DNA of 7,548 bases from Clostridia bacterium (GCA_017519685.1 JAFWRV010000194.1:1-7548); one strand, 5' to 3'. Shown: positions 1 through 7,073, numbered from the stretch's first letter. The notes: generated from the sequence alone by a model not told the origin. Made by a program: numbers and translations.

Positions 1-86
1 ATTACATTTATTTCTATAACTACCAGCGAATTCAGTTGAAAACTAAACTGACTCCGATGGAATACCGAAGTCAGTTCATTGATTAA
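1..86 (+). CDS. IS3-family transposase (OrfB-type), C-terminal end only
   Basis: Reading frame 3 of the plus strand is open from the left edge to a TAA at 84-86 and gives 27 residues that include YIYFYNYQRIQLK and LTPMEYR. The pattern of aromatic residues, N-Y-x-R-I-Q, K, L-T-P-x-E-Y-R and then a stop a few residues later is the usual C-terminal tail of the integrase-like (rve/DDE) OrfB transposase of IS3-family elements. The catalytic Asp/Glu residues would lie upstream of the window, so activity cannot be judged. The stretch is AT-rich compared with the pur genes beside it. It is convergent with purL, whose stop lies about 90 bases away. The recognition rests on one short motif-rich tail, but the match is characteristic. 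The subgroup (IS150-like or another) cannot be assigned from this fragment. Confidence 0.82.
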   Translation, partial: YIYFYNYQRIQLKTKLTPMEYRSQFID

Positions 87-141
87 TTTGATATGCCATA
101 GGGGCTTTTTTTGTGCTGTCTGTATATTTTGGGGCAGTTCA
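1..141 (+). mobile_element. Right end of an IS3-family insertion sequence
   Basis: The transposase tail ends at 86 and is followed by about 55 noncoding bases that finish in GGGGCAGTTCA at 131-141. Read inward on the minus strand this is TGAACTGCCCC followed by AAAATATACAGAC. IS3-family elements start with 5'-TG and end with CA-3', usually with a G/C-rich segment just inside the tip, and the distance from the transposase stop to the tip is typical. The end is therefore placed at 141 by inference. The left inverted repeat and the matching target duplication lie outside the window, so the exact boundary is not proven. The element runs off the left edge. Confidence 0.65.
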
Positions 142-158
142 TTGACTGCCCGGTTTTT
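132..158 (+). terminator. Hairpin plus T tract spanning the IS/host junction
   Basis: GGGCAGT at 132-138 pairs perfectly with ACTGCCC at 145-151 around a six-base loop (TCATTG). The hairpin is followed by GG and then five Ts (154-158). On the plus strand this looks like an intrinsic terminator and would stop transcripts leaving the transposase gene before they run antisense into purL. On the minus strand the same stem follows an A-rich stretch, but the second arm is followed by CAAAATATAC, so there is no U tract for the purL transcript. The 5' arm belongs to the inferred IS tip and the 3' arm to host DNA. The structure is visible in the sequence; its function is inferred. Confidence 0.5.
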
Positions 159-162
159 GTTG

Positions 163-182
163 CGGTATTATTCGGTATTATT
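163..182. repeat. Perfect 10-bp tandem repeat over the purL stop codon
   Basis: CGGTATTATT occurs twice in direct succession at 163-172 and 173-182. On the coding strand of purL this is AATAATACCG twice. The purL TAA stop (180-178) lies in the first copy as read in the purL direction, and the second copy is entirely 3' untranslated. The unit length and position suggest a small slippage duplication with no effect on the protein. Confidence 0.8.
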
Positions 183-3100
183 TAAAGTATTCAACAGCGG
201 ATTCAAACATGTGCATGTCGTATATACCTTCAACATTCTTATAAAGTCCGTATCCGGTACGCTCCGAGTGGCCCATCTTGCCGAAAACTCTTCCGTCGGG
301 CGATGTGATACCTTCAATCGCCTGCATGGAGTTGTTGGGATTGAAATGAACATCGGAGGTTACGTTTCCGTCAAGGTCAACATACTGTGTCGCAATCTGG
401 CCGTTCTTCGCGAGAGCGGCAATCAGTTCATCGTCGGCGATGAATCTGCCTTCGCCGTGGGAGATGGGAACGGTATAAATGTCGTTGACATTTGTTTTGG
501 CGAGCCACGGGGATTTGTTTGAAGCGATTCTGGTTCTTACAAGCCGTGACTGATGGCGCGCTATGGTGTTGAATGTAAGCGTCGGGCAGTTTTCATCAGT
601 ATCGATTATCTTGCCGTAGGGGACAAGACCGAGTTTGATGAGTGCCTGGAAGCCATTGCAAACTCCGCACATAAGACCGTCGCGTTTTTCAAGCAAATCC
701 GTAACGCCGTCCTTGATTGCCGCGTTGCGGAAGAAGGCGGTAATAAATTTGCCTGAGCCGTCGGGCTCGTCGCCGCCTGAGAAACCGCCGGGGATGAATA
801 TCATCTGCGCCGTTTTGAGTTCTTCGGAGAATTTCTCGATGCTTGCGGAGATTCCGTCTGCCGTAAGGTTGTTGATGACGATGATTTCGGCGTCTGCGCC
901 GGCGTCACGCATTACCTTGGCGGTATCGTATTCGCAGTTGGTTCCGGGGAATGCGGGGATAAGAACCTTCGGCTTCGCGACCTTGATTGAAGCCGACTGC
1001 CTTCCCGTCGCGGAGAAAGAATACGCTTCGGGCTTCTTCGCTTCCTGTTCTATATTGCAGGAGTAAACGCTTTCGAGTTTGTCCTCATAAATTTTAAGCA
1101 GTTCATCCGCGCCTACACATTCACCTTTATATTCGAATGTTCCCTTGCCGTTAACATATCCGATGGTTTCGCCGAGATCCAGATCGTCTGATATTTCAAG
1201 CACGAACGAGCCGTAGTTATATCCGAAAATATCGGAAAGCGAAAGACTGTCGCTGAAGGTGAAGCCGAAACCGTTGCCGAATGCCATCTTCATAACCGCT
1301 TCCGCCACACCGCCGAGTCCGGGTGTGTAAGCCGAGAGAACCTTTCCGTTTCTCATAAGCACGGTTACCGCGTTGAAGTTGTCAATCAGCGATGAGGTAA
1401 CGGGAAGACCGTTCTCATCGGTTTCGGGTTTCAGGATTATAACCTTGCTGCTCGCTTTCTTGAATTCATTTGAAATGATATTGTCCGTTTTGTCAGTGGT
1501 TACGGCAAACGAAACAAGCGTGGGAGGAACATCGAGGTTTTCAAAGGTTCCGCTCATTGAATCCTTACCGCCGATAGCGGCAACGCCGAGCGCCTTCTGC
1601 GCCTCAAACGCGCCGAGCAGAGCCGAGAGCGGCTTGCCCCAGCGCTTCGGGTTTTTGCCGGGCTTCTCAAAATATTCCTGGAATGTAAGATAAACATCTT
1701 CAAACGACGCGCCTGTCGCGATAAGCTTTGAAACAGATTCCACAACAGCGAGATACGCGCCGTGGTAGGGACTCTTTTCAGTTATGAACGGATTGTAGCC
1801 CCAGGACATAACAGAGCAGTCGCTTGTATGCTTCTTTTCGACGCTGATTTTATGAACCATCGCCTGAATCGGGGTAAGCTGATTTCTGCCGCCGAACGGC
1901 ATAAGCACGGTTCCAGCGCCGATTGTTGAGTCAAATCTTTCCGAGAGTCCTCTCTTGGAGCAGATGTTGAGGTCGCCGGCGAGATTCTTAAGCTCTTCGG
2001 TAAAATCGCTGCCGATTTCTTTTGAATAATCCTGTATGCCTGCCGCTTCAATATCAATGTGCTTTTCAGCGCCGTTTGAATTGAGAAAATCACGGCTGAT
2101 ATCAACAATTGTCTTGCCGTTCCAGTTCATTCTCAGTCTGGGTACCGCGCTGACCTTCGCAACGGGTGTCGCCTCAAGGTTTTCGCTTGCGGCAAGTTCA
2201 AGGAAACGCGAAACGTTTTCTTTTTCTATAACAACAGCCATTCTCTCCTGAGATTCGCTGATTGCAAGCTCGGTGCCGTCAAGACCGTCATATTTTTTCG
2301 GAACAGCGTTGAGATCTATTTCAAGTCCGTCGGCAAGTTCTCCGATGGCAACCGAAACACCGCCCGCGCCGAAGTCATTGCAGCGCTTTATCATACGGCA
2401 CGCTTCGGGGTTTCTGAAAAGACGCTGAAGCTTTCTTTCTTCGGGAGCGTTGCCCTTCTGTACCTCGGCGCCGCAGGTCTCAAGAGACTGAAGGGTGTGA
2501 GATTTTGAAGAGCCGGTCGCTCCTCCGCAGCCGTCTCTGCCCGTTCTGCCGCCGAGAAGAATAACGATATCGCCGTCCTCGGGACGCTCTCTGCGGACAT
2601 TTTCTGCGGGAGCGGCGGCAATTACCGCGCCGATTTCCATTCTTTTAGCGGCGTATCCTTCGTGATAGATTTCATCGACTATGCCTGTCGCAAGACCTAT
2701 CTGGTTGCCGTATGAGGAATATCCCGCGGCGGCTGTCGTAACGATTTTGCGCTGGGGAAGTTTTCCTTCTATTGTTTCTCTGACCGGCTTGAGCGGATTC
2801 GCCGCGCCGGTTATTCTCATTGCGGCGTAAACATACGCTCTGCCGCTCAGCGGGTCGCGGATTGCTCCTCCGATACAGGTGGCGGCGCCGCCGAAGGGCT
2901 CAATTTCAGTCGGATGGTTGTGGGTTTCATTTTTGAATAATAAAAGCCACGGCTCTTTTTTACCGTCTGTCTCGATTTCGATTTTGACGGTGCAGGCGTT
3001 GATTTCCTCAGACTCGTCAAGTTTTTCAAGCTTGCCGGTCTTTTTGAGATACTTTGCCGCGAGAGTTCCGATATCCATAAGGTTTACCGGCTTTGTACGG

Positions 3101-3867
3101 CCGAGAAAACGCCTTGTTTCAATATAATCGTCATACGCTTTCTGAAGCAGTTCATCCTCAAATTTTACCGAATCGACGGTAGTGAGGAATGTTGTATGAC
3201 GGCAGTGGTCCGACCAGTATGTATCAATCATTCTGATTTCGGTCAGGGTCGGGTCTCTGTTTTCGCTGATGAAATAATCCTGACAGAATTTTATGTCGTC
3301 CTCGTCCATGGCGAGGGCATATTTTTTAACGAAATCCGAAAGTCCCTCTTTGTCAAGCTTGTTGAATCCGGTCAGTGTTTCCACTTCTGTCGGAATATCA
3401 TATTTAACTGCGAGAGTATCCGGCTTTTCAAGCGATGCCTCGCGTGATTCGACGGGATTGATTACGTGCTTTTTTATCTGCGCGATTTCATCCGCGGTAA
3501 GATTTCCGTAGAGCATATAAATCTTTGCTGCTCTGACAAGAGGTCTTTCCTTGCGGGAAATAATCTGAATGCACTGTGACGCCGAGTCGGCTCTCTGGTC
3601 ATACTGACCGGGAAGATACTCAACTCCGAATACAACTGCTCCGTCATTTTCTATCTCGCTTGTGACTATATCGGTCTGCGGCTCGGAAAAGACGGTTTTA
3701 ACCGAATAATCAAACAGTTCATCGTCAATGTTTTCAACATCATAACGGTTTATGACGCGGACCTTTTCCAGAGATTTTATCAGCAATATATGTCTGAAAT
3801 CGTATCTTAAACTTTTTGCTTCATTCGCAAATTCGGGTTTCTTTTCAACAAATACTCTGTAAACCAT
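178..3867 (-). CDS. purL: Phosphoribosylformylglycinamidine synthase, single-chain (FGAM synthase)
   Basis: This cytosolic enzyme converts FGAR, ATP and glutamine into FGAM (step 4 of de novo purine synthesis). At 1,229 residues it is the large single-chain type found in Clostridia and streptococci, not the small PurL that works with separate PurS and PurQ. A PurS-like N-terminal region (about 1-150) is followed by a linker with SDHCRHTTF (219-227). Next come two AIR-synthetase-like halves: the first with FKNETHNHP (311-319), FGGAATCIGGAIRDP and NDFGAGGVSV (497-506); the second with IGGKDSMSG (765-773) and TPGLGGVAEA. A class I glutamine amidotransferase domain (about 965-1229) has the nucleophile Cys1070 in GVCNGFQ and the His1200/Glu1202 pair in GHSER. 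All expected catalytic residues are present. The ATG at 3867 shares its A with the TGA of purD and has an AGGAGG nine bases upstream. It is the last gene of the operon. Confidence 0.98.
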   Translation of the reverse strand: MVYRVFVEKKPEFANEAKSLRYDFRHILLIKSLEKVRVINRYDVENIDDELFDYSVKTVFSEPQTDIVTSEIENDGAVVFGVEYLPGQYDQRADSASQCIQIISRKERPLVRAAKIYMLYGNLTADEIAQIKKHVINPVESREASLEKPDTLAVKYDIPTEVETLTGFNKLDKEGLSDFVKKYALAMDEDDIKFCQDYFISENRDPTLTEIRMIDTYWSDHCRHTTFLTTVDSVKFEDELLQKAYDDYIETRRFLGRTKPVNLMDIGTLAAKYLKKTGKLEKLDESEEINACTVKIEIETDGKKEPWLLLFKNETHNHPTEIEPFGGAATCIGGAIRDPLSGRAYVYAAMRITGAANPLKPVRETIEGKLPQRKIVTTAAAGYSSYGNQIGLATGIVDEIYHEGYAAKRMEIGAVIAAAPAENVRRERPEDGDIVILLGGRTGRDGCGGATGSSKSHTLQSLETCGAEVQKGNAPEERKLQRLFRNPEACRMIKRCNDFGAGGVSVAIGELADGLEIDLNAVPKKYDGLDGTELAISESQERMAVVIEKENVSRFLELAASENLEATPVAKVSAVPRLRMNWNGKTIVDISRDFLNSNGAEKHIDIEAAGIQDYSKEIGSDFTEELKNLAGDLNICSKRGLSERFDSTIGAGTVLMPFGGRNQLTPIQAMVHKISVEKKHTSDCSVMSWGYNPFITEKSPYHGAYLAVVESVSKLIATGASFEDVYLTFQEYFEKPGKNPKRWGKPLSALLGAFEAQKALGVAAIGGKDSMSGTFENLDVPPTLVSFAVTTDKTDNIISNEFKKASSKVIILKPETDENGLPVTSSLIDNFNAVTVLMRNGKVLSAYTPGLGGVAEAVMKMAFGNGFGFTFSDSLSLSDIFGYNYGSFVLEISDDLDLGETIGYVNGKGTFEYKGECVGADELLKIYEDKLESVYSCNIEQEAKKPEAYSFSATGRQSASIKVAKPKVLIPAFPGTNCEYDTAKVMRDAGADAEIIVINNLTADGISASIEKFSEELKTAQMIFIPGGFSGGDEPDGSGKFITAFFRNAAIKDGVTDLLEKRDGLMCGVCNGFQALIKLGLVPYGKIIDTDENCPTLTFNTIARHQSRLVRTRIASNKSPWLAKTNVNDIYTVPISHGEGRFIADDELIAALAKNGQIATQYVDLDGNVTSDVHFNPNNSMQAIEGITSPDGRVFGKMGHSERTGYGLYKNVEGIYDMHMFESAVEYFK

Positions 3868-5141
3868 CAGATTTTTCCTCCTGCGGCAAGCGCTCTCTGA
3901 CCGATATCTCTGCGGAAGAAGCCGTTTTCAAAACCGACTTTTTCCGTCAGGGCGTATGCTTTTTCAATCGCTCCGGGAAGGGTATCGGCAACAGCGGTTA
4001 CTCCGAGAACTCTGCCTCCCGCGCTGAGAAGACGGTCTCCGTCACGCTTTGCTCCGGCAACAAATATTTCTTCACTGTCGCCGGTTTCCGGAAGCTTCAG
4101 TTCAAATCCGGATTCGTATTTAACAGGATATCCTTTTGACGCGAGAATAACGCAGCAGGCGTTTTTATCGCTGAATTTAACCTCGGTTTCACTGAGTCTG
4201 CCGTCAGTCGTCGCCTGCATGACAGTGAGAAGGTCGCTTTCAAGAAGCGGCAGAACAACCTGGGTTTCCGGGTCGCCGAATCTGCAGTTGTATTCAATAA
4301 CCTTCGGGCCGTCTTTTGTTATCATAAGTCCGAAGTAAAGGCATCCTCTGAATTCTCTGCCCTCCGCTTTCATCGCGCGTATTGTCGGCAGGAAAATTCT
4401 GTCCATACATTCCCGGGCGACCGACGCGGTATAACAGGGATTCGGCGCGACGGTGCCCATACCGCCCGTGTTGAGTCCTTTGTCACCGTCAAGAGCGCGC
4501 TTGTGGTCCATTGACGAAACCATCGGCACGACTGTTGTGCCGTCTGTGAATGAAAGAACGGATACCTCGGGACCTTCGAGAAATTCTTCAATAACAACGG
4601 TATCGCCGCTCTTGCCGAATTTCTTATCCTGCATCATTTCAATGACCGCGGTTCTTGCCTCGTCTCTCGTCGCGGCAATGATAACGCCCTTGCCGAGCGC
4701 GAGACCGTCTGCCTTGATTACAACGGGAACAGGGCAGGTTTCAATATAGGCAAGCGCCTTGTCCATATCGCTGAAGCTTTCATAGGAAGCGGTGGGGATA
4801 CCGTATTTTTTCATCAAGTCTTTTGAAAACGCCTTGCTGCCTTCGATGATTGCGGCATTCGCTCTCGGACCGAAGCATCTGACACCTTCGGCTTCAAGAG
4901 CATCAACGCACCCGAGCACAAGGGGATCGTCGGGAGTGACGACCGCGTAATCTATTCCGTTGTCCTTCGCAAAAGCGGCAATGGCGGGAATATCTTTAGC
5001 GCCGATATTGACGCAGGTCGCGTCAGCGGCAATACCGCCGTTTCCGGGCAGAGCGAATATCTCGGTAACTTCGGGATTTTCCCTGAGCTTCCTGATGACA
5101 GCGTGCTCTCTTCCGCCTGAGCCTACAACTAAAATTTTCAT
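3867..5141 (-). CDS. purD: Phosphoribosylamine-glycine ligase (GAR synthetase)
   Basis: This ATP-grasp ligase joins glycine to phosphoribosylamine to form GAR (step 2 of purine synthesis), the substrate of PurN encoded in the same operon. The 424 residues match the usual length. The N-terminal domain opens with MKILVVGSGGREHA (1-14) and LPGNGGIA (31-38). The ATP-grasp domain begins near EGSKAFSKDLM (100-110) and contains IKADGLALGKGV (142-153), IEEFLEGPEVS (184-194), DHKRALDGDKGLNTGGMG (212-229) and EYNCRFGDPETQ (283-294), the last carrying the Mg-binding Glu and Asn. The C-terminal domain ends with FRRDIGQRAL (409-418). Nothing is missing or broken. The ATG has AAAGGAG five bases upstream. 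The gene starts 13 bases after the AICARFT stop and overlaps purL by one base, so coupling with both neighbours is likely. Confidence 0.98.
   Translation of the reverse strand: MKILVVGSGGREHAVIRKLRENPEVTEIFALPGNGGIAADATCVNIGAKDIPAIAAFAKDNGIDYAVVTPDDPLVLGCVDALEAEGVRCFGPRANAAIIEGSKAFSKDLMKKYGIPTASYESFSDMDKALAYIETCPVPVVIKADGLALGKGVIIAATRDEARTAVIEMMQDKKFGKSGDTVVIEEFLEGPEVSVLSFTDGTTVVPMVSSMDHKRALDGDKGLNTGGMGTVAPNPCYTASVARECMDRIFLPTIRAMKAEGREFRGCLYFGLMITKDGPKVIEYNCRFGDPETQVVLPLLESDLLTVMQATTDGRLSETEVKFSDKNACCVILASKGYPVKYESGFELKLPETGDSEEIFVAGAKRDGDRLLSAGGRVLGVTAVADTLPGAIEKAYALTEKVGFENGFFRRDIGQRALAAGGKI
3877..3882 (-). promoter_or_regulatory. Shine-Dalgarno of purL, inside the end of purD
   Basis: A perfect AGGAGG on the minus strand lies nine bases before the purL ATG and within the last codons of purD. 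With the TGATG stop/start overlap this fixes the purL start and suggests that ribosomes finishing purD reinitiate on purL. Confidence 0.9.
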
Positions 5142-5146
5142 AGAGT

Positions 5147-5153
5147 CTCCTTT
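5147..5153 (-). promoter_or_regulatory. Shine-Dalgarno of purD
   Basis: AAAGGAG on the minus strand sits in the 13-base gap between the AICARFT stop and the purD ATG, five bases before the start. It supports the start at 5141. Confidence 0.88.
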
Positions 5154-5154
5154 A

Positions 5155-6339
5155 TCAGTGATGGAAAAGTCTCATTCCTGTGAACGCCATAACAATGCCG
5201 TAATCGTCACAGGCCTTTATGACGAGATCGTCACGTATGGAGCCGCCCGGCTCCGCAATATAGGAAGCGCCGCTTCTCTTTGCTCTCTCAATATTATCGC
5301 TGAACGGGAAGAACGCGTCGGAGCCGACCGAAATACCGGTGATTGTGGAGAGATACGCTTTCTGCTCCTCATCGGTGAAGGGCTCGGGCTGTGAGGTGAA
5401 ATATTTCTGCCAGTTGCCGTCGGCGCAGACATCTTCCTCGTTTTTGTTGATATATCCGTCTATAACATTGTCCCTGTCGGCTCTGCCGAGATCGTCGCGG
5501 AACGGGAGATTGAGTACCTTGTCACTCTGTCTGAGATTCCAGGTGTCCGCCTTTGTGCCGGCAAGACGTGTGCAGTGAATTCTCGACTGCTGTCCCGCGC
5601 CGACTCCTATTGCCTGACCGTCAACCGCGTAGCATACGGAGTTGGACTGTGTGTACTTGAGTGTGATGAGGGCGATAATGAGATCTCTTTTCGCGCTGTC
5701 GGGAAGATTCTTATTTGCCGTAACAATGTTTTCAAGCTGGGAGTTATCAATTTTATAGTTGTTTCTTCCCTGCTCAAATGTGATGCCGAAAACCTGCTTT
5801 GTTTCAACGGGATTGGGAACATAGTCGGGATCGATTTTGACTATATTATAGTTGCCTTTTCTTTTTGTCTTGAGAATTTCAAGCGCTTCGGCTGAATAAC
5901 CCGGGGCGATGATGCCGTCGGAAATCTCTCTCTTAATAAGAGTGGCTGTTGTGGCGTCGCATTCATCCGAAAGAGCAATCCAGTCACCGAAAGATGACAT
6001 ACGGTCGGTGCCTCTCGCTCTCGCGTAAGCGCAGGCGAGGGGAGAATCGTCAAGACCTTCTATATCGTCAACGAAGCACGCCTTTTTTAATTTGTCGCTG
6101 AGCTTTGTGCCAACGGCGGCGCAGGTCGGGCTGACGTGTTTGAAGGACGCGGCGGCGGGAAGGCCGATTGCTTCCTTGATTTCCTTGACAAGCTGCCAGC
6201 TGTTGAAAGCGTCGAGGAAGTTAATGTATCCGGGTCTGCCGCTGAGAATTTCAATGGGAAGGTCGCTGCCGTCGTTCATATATATTTTTGCGGGTTTCTG
6301 ATTGGGATTGCATCCGTATTTAAGTTCAAACTCTTTCAT
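5155..6339 (-). CDS. purH: Stand-alone AICAR formyltransferase (PurH C-terminal domain only)
   Basis: The product formylates AICAR to FAICAR (step 9), presumably with 10-formyltetrahydrofolate as in other AICARFT proteins. It has 394 residues and matches only the formyltransferase half of bifunctional PurH. The N-terminal MGS-like IMP cyclohydrolase domain is absent, and the protein starts directly at LKYGCNPNQ (6-14), equivalent to the RYGxNPxQ motif that opens the AICARFT domain. The catalytic Lys-His pair is Lys67-His68 in FKHVSPTCA. Other conserved segments are YTQSNSVCYAVDGQAIGVG (229-247), GQQSR, DAFFPFSDNIERA (341-353), EPGGSIRDD (363-371) and the terminal FTGMRLFHH. The stretch around 150-220 is less like ordinary PurH. 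The start has GGAG seven bases upstream, and its Shine-Dalgarno contains the stop codon of the IMP cyclohydrolase gene. That neighbour supplies the missing second activity. Symbol purH is used in the AICARFT-only sense. Confidence 0.93.
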   Translation of the reverse strand: MKEFELKYGCNPNQKPAKIYMNDGSDLPIEILSGRPGYINFLDAFNSWQLVKEIKEAIGLPAAASFKHVSPTCAAVGTKLSDKLKKACFVDDIEGLDDSPLACAYARARGTDRMSSFGDWIALSDECDATTATLIKREISDGIIAPGYSAEALEILKTKRKGNYNIVKIDPDYVPNPVETKQVFGITFEQGRNNYKIDNSQLENIVTANKNLPDSAKRDLIIALITLKYTQSNSVCYAVDGQAIGVGAGQQSRIHCTRLAGTKADTWNLRQSDKVLNLPFRDDLGRADRDNVIDGYINKNEEDVCADGNWQKYFTSQPEPFTDEEQKAYLSTITGISVGSDAFFPFSDNIERAKRSGASYIAEPGGSIRDDLVIKACDDYGIVMAFTGMRLFHH

Positions 6340-6346
6340 ATTGCCG

Positions 6347-6353
6347 CTCCTTA
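6347..6353 (-). promoter_or_regulatory. Shine-Dalgarno of AICARFT gene, overlapping the purO stop
   Basis: TAAGGAG on the minus strand contains the TAA stop of the IMP cyclohydrolase gene (6353-6351) and lies seven bases before the AICARFT ATG. The terminating ribosome covers this site, an arrangement that favours coupled, balanced synthesis of the two proteins replacing bifunctional PurH. Confidence 0.88.
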
Positions 6354-7070
6354 TTTGTTTTTATTGATCATTCTGTCGGTTTCTTCGCCTGTTTCAAGGT
6401 CAATGTATCTGACATAGAGTGAAATCTTGTTGTCTTCGTTGAGGTTTGCCCAGAGGTCATTTGTAAACTCGTCTATATCATCGGGAATGCATACTCTTTC
6501 CGGCTCTCCCTGGAAGGTGGGAATGGGATTTCCGTCGGTGACATAGGTATGAATGAAATGGCCGAGACCTGCCTTTGAGGGATAGTCAAATGTGTATCTC
6601 GCACAGTCCGAACCTTCGGCGTCTATGGATTTCAGTATGCTCATTTTATATCTGAAATCTTTGTCCTCAAGTGTCAGCATACCGCTGATACGGGGTGTGA
6701 AGTTGGGAGCGTCGGGCTCGAATTCCCTTGTCCTGAGCGCCTTGTTAAAGCACTTACCCTCTTTGACAAAATCATAAATAGTATCCGTCTGGTCGCCGTT
6801 TGTGACGATTACGTTGTTTTCAAACTGCCTTACCGCGGCGTAAATTATAAGCGAAGGGTCCTTTACCTTTGAAGCATCAAAGGGCTCGGTAAATATCGCG
6901 CCGTCTTTTTTCGTGAATATACGGTTTCTGCTGTTTTCGCTTCTGCCCATAATGAAATATGCAAACACGGCGTTTTTGCCGTCGGCGCTTTTGCCTATTA
7001 CTATGCCTCTGCCGACATAGGGATTGCCTTTGATAAGTTCGCCGATACCGGTTACTTTATAAATATCCAT
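6351..7070 (-). CDS. purO: IMP cyclohydrolase, PurO family
   Basis: The product is predicted to close the FAICAR ring to IMP, the last step of the pathway. Its 239 residues resemble the PurO-type IMP cyclohydrolase first described in methanogenic archaea, which is unrelated to the MGS-like cyclohydrolase domain of bacterial PurH. Supporting segments are YVGRGIVIGKS (18-28), FIMGRSENSRNRIF (39-52), VTNGDQTDTIYD (89-100), FEPDAPNFTPRISG (117-130), GLGHFIHTY (168-176) and FQGEPERV (186-193). No signal peptide or membrane segment is seen, as expected for a soluble enzyme. It lies between purN and the AICARFT gene, exactly where a bifunctional purH would otherwise be, which strongly supports the assignment. 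The ATG at 7070 follows the purN stop by three bases and has AAAGGAAG seven bases upstream. Family assignment is from motif memory; no active-site residue is assigned here. Confidence 0.88.
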   Translation of the reverse strand: MDIYKVTGIGELIKGNPYVGRGIVIGKSADGKNAVFAYFIMGRSENSRNRIFTKKDGAIFTEPFDASKVKDPSLIIYAAVRQFENNVIVTNGDQTDTIYDFVKEGKCFNKALRTREFEPDAPNFTPRISGMLTLEDKDFRYKMSILKSIDAEGSDCARYTFDYPSKAGLGHFIHTYVTDGNPIPTFQGEPERVCIPDDIDEFTNDLWANLNEDNKISLYVRYIDLETGEETDRMINKNK

Positions 7071-7073
7071 TTT

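Noticed and set aside
46..76. 8-bp inverted repeat AACTGACT/AGTCAGTT with a loop containing CGATGGAATACCG, as a terminator or attenuator.
   Set aside because: It lies inside the transposase coding sequence and has no T tract on either strand. It is kept only as part of the repeat observation.
95..112. GCC/GGC mini-stem followed by seven Ts, a possible transposase terminator.
   Set aside because: The stem is only three base pairs, too weak for a confident intrinsic terminator. The T run may just be part of the AT-rich IS end. The stronger hairpin at 132-158 is preferred.
79..522. Plus-strand open frame of 147 codons overlapping the purL 3' end.
   Set aside because: It begins inside the transposase stop region, crosses the IS boundary and then runs antisense to the purL glutaminase domain. 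It resembles no family, has no convincing ribosome site, and is explained as the complement of a conserved gene.
178..3867. PurL as a fusion novelty of PurS, PurL and PurQ.
   Set aside because: Single-chain PurL of about 1,230 residues with a C-terminal glutaminase is a well-known form in Clostridia and other bacteria; nothing unusual was found in its motifs.
5155..6339. The AICARFT gene as a truncated or broken purH.
   Set aside because: It has its own Shine-Dalgarno and ATG, starts at a domain boundary with intact catalytic residues, and a separate cyclohydrolase gene directly precedes it. No remnant of the MGS domain is seen.
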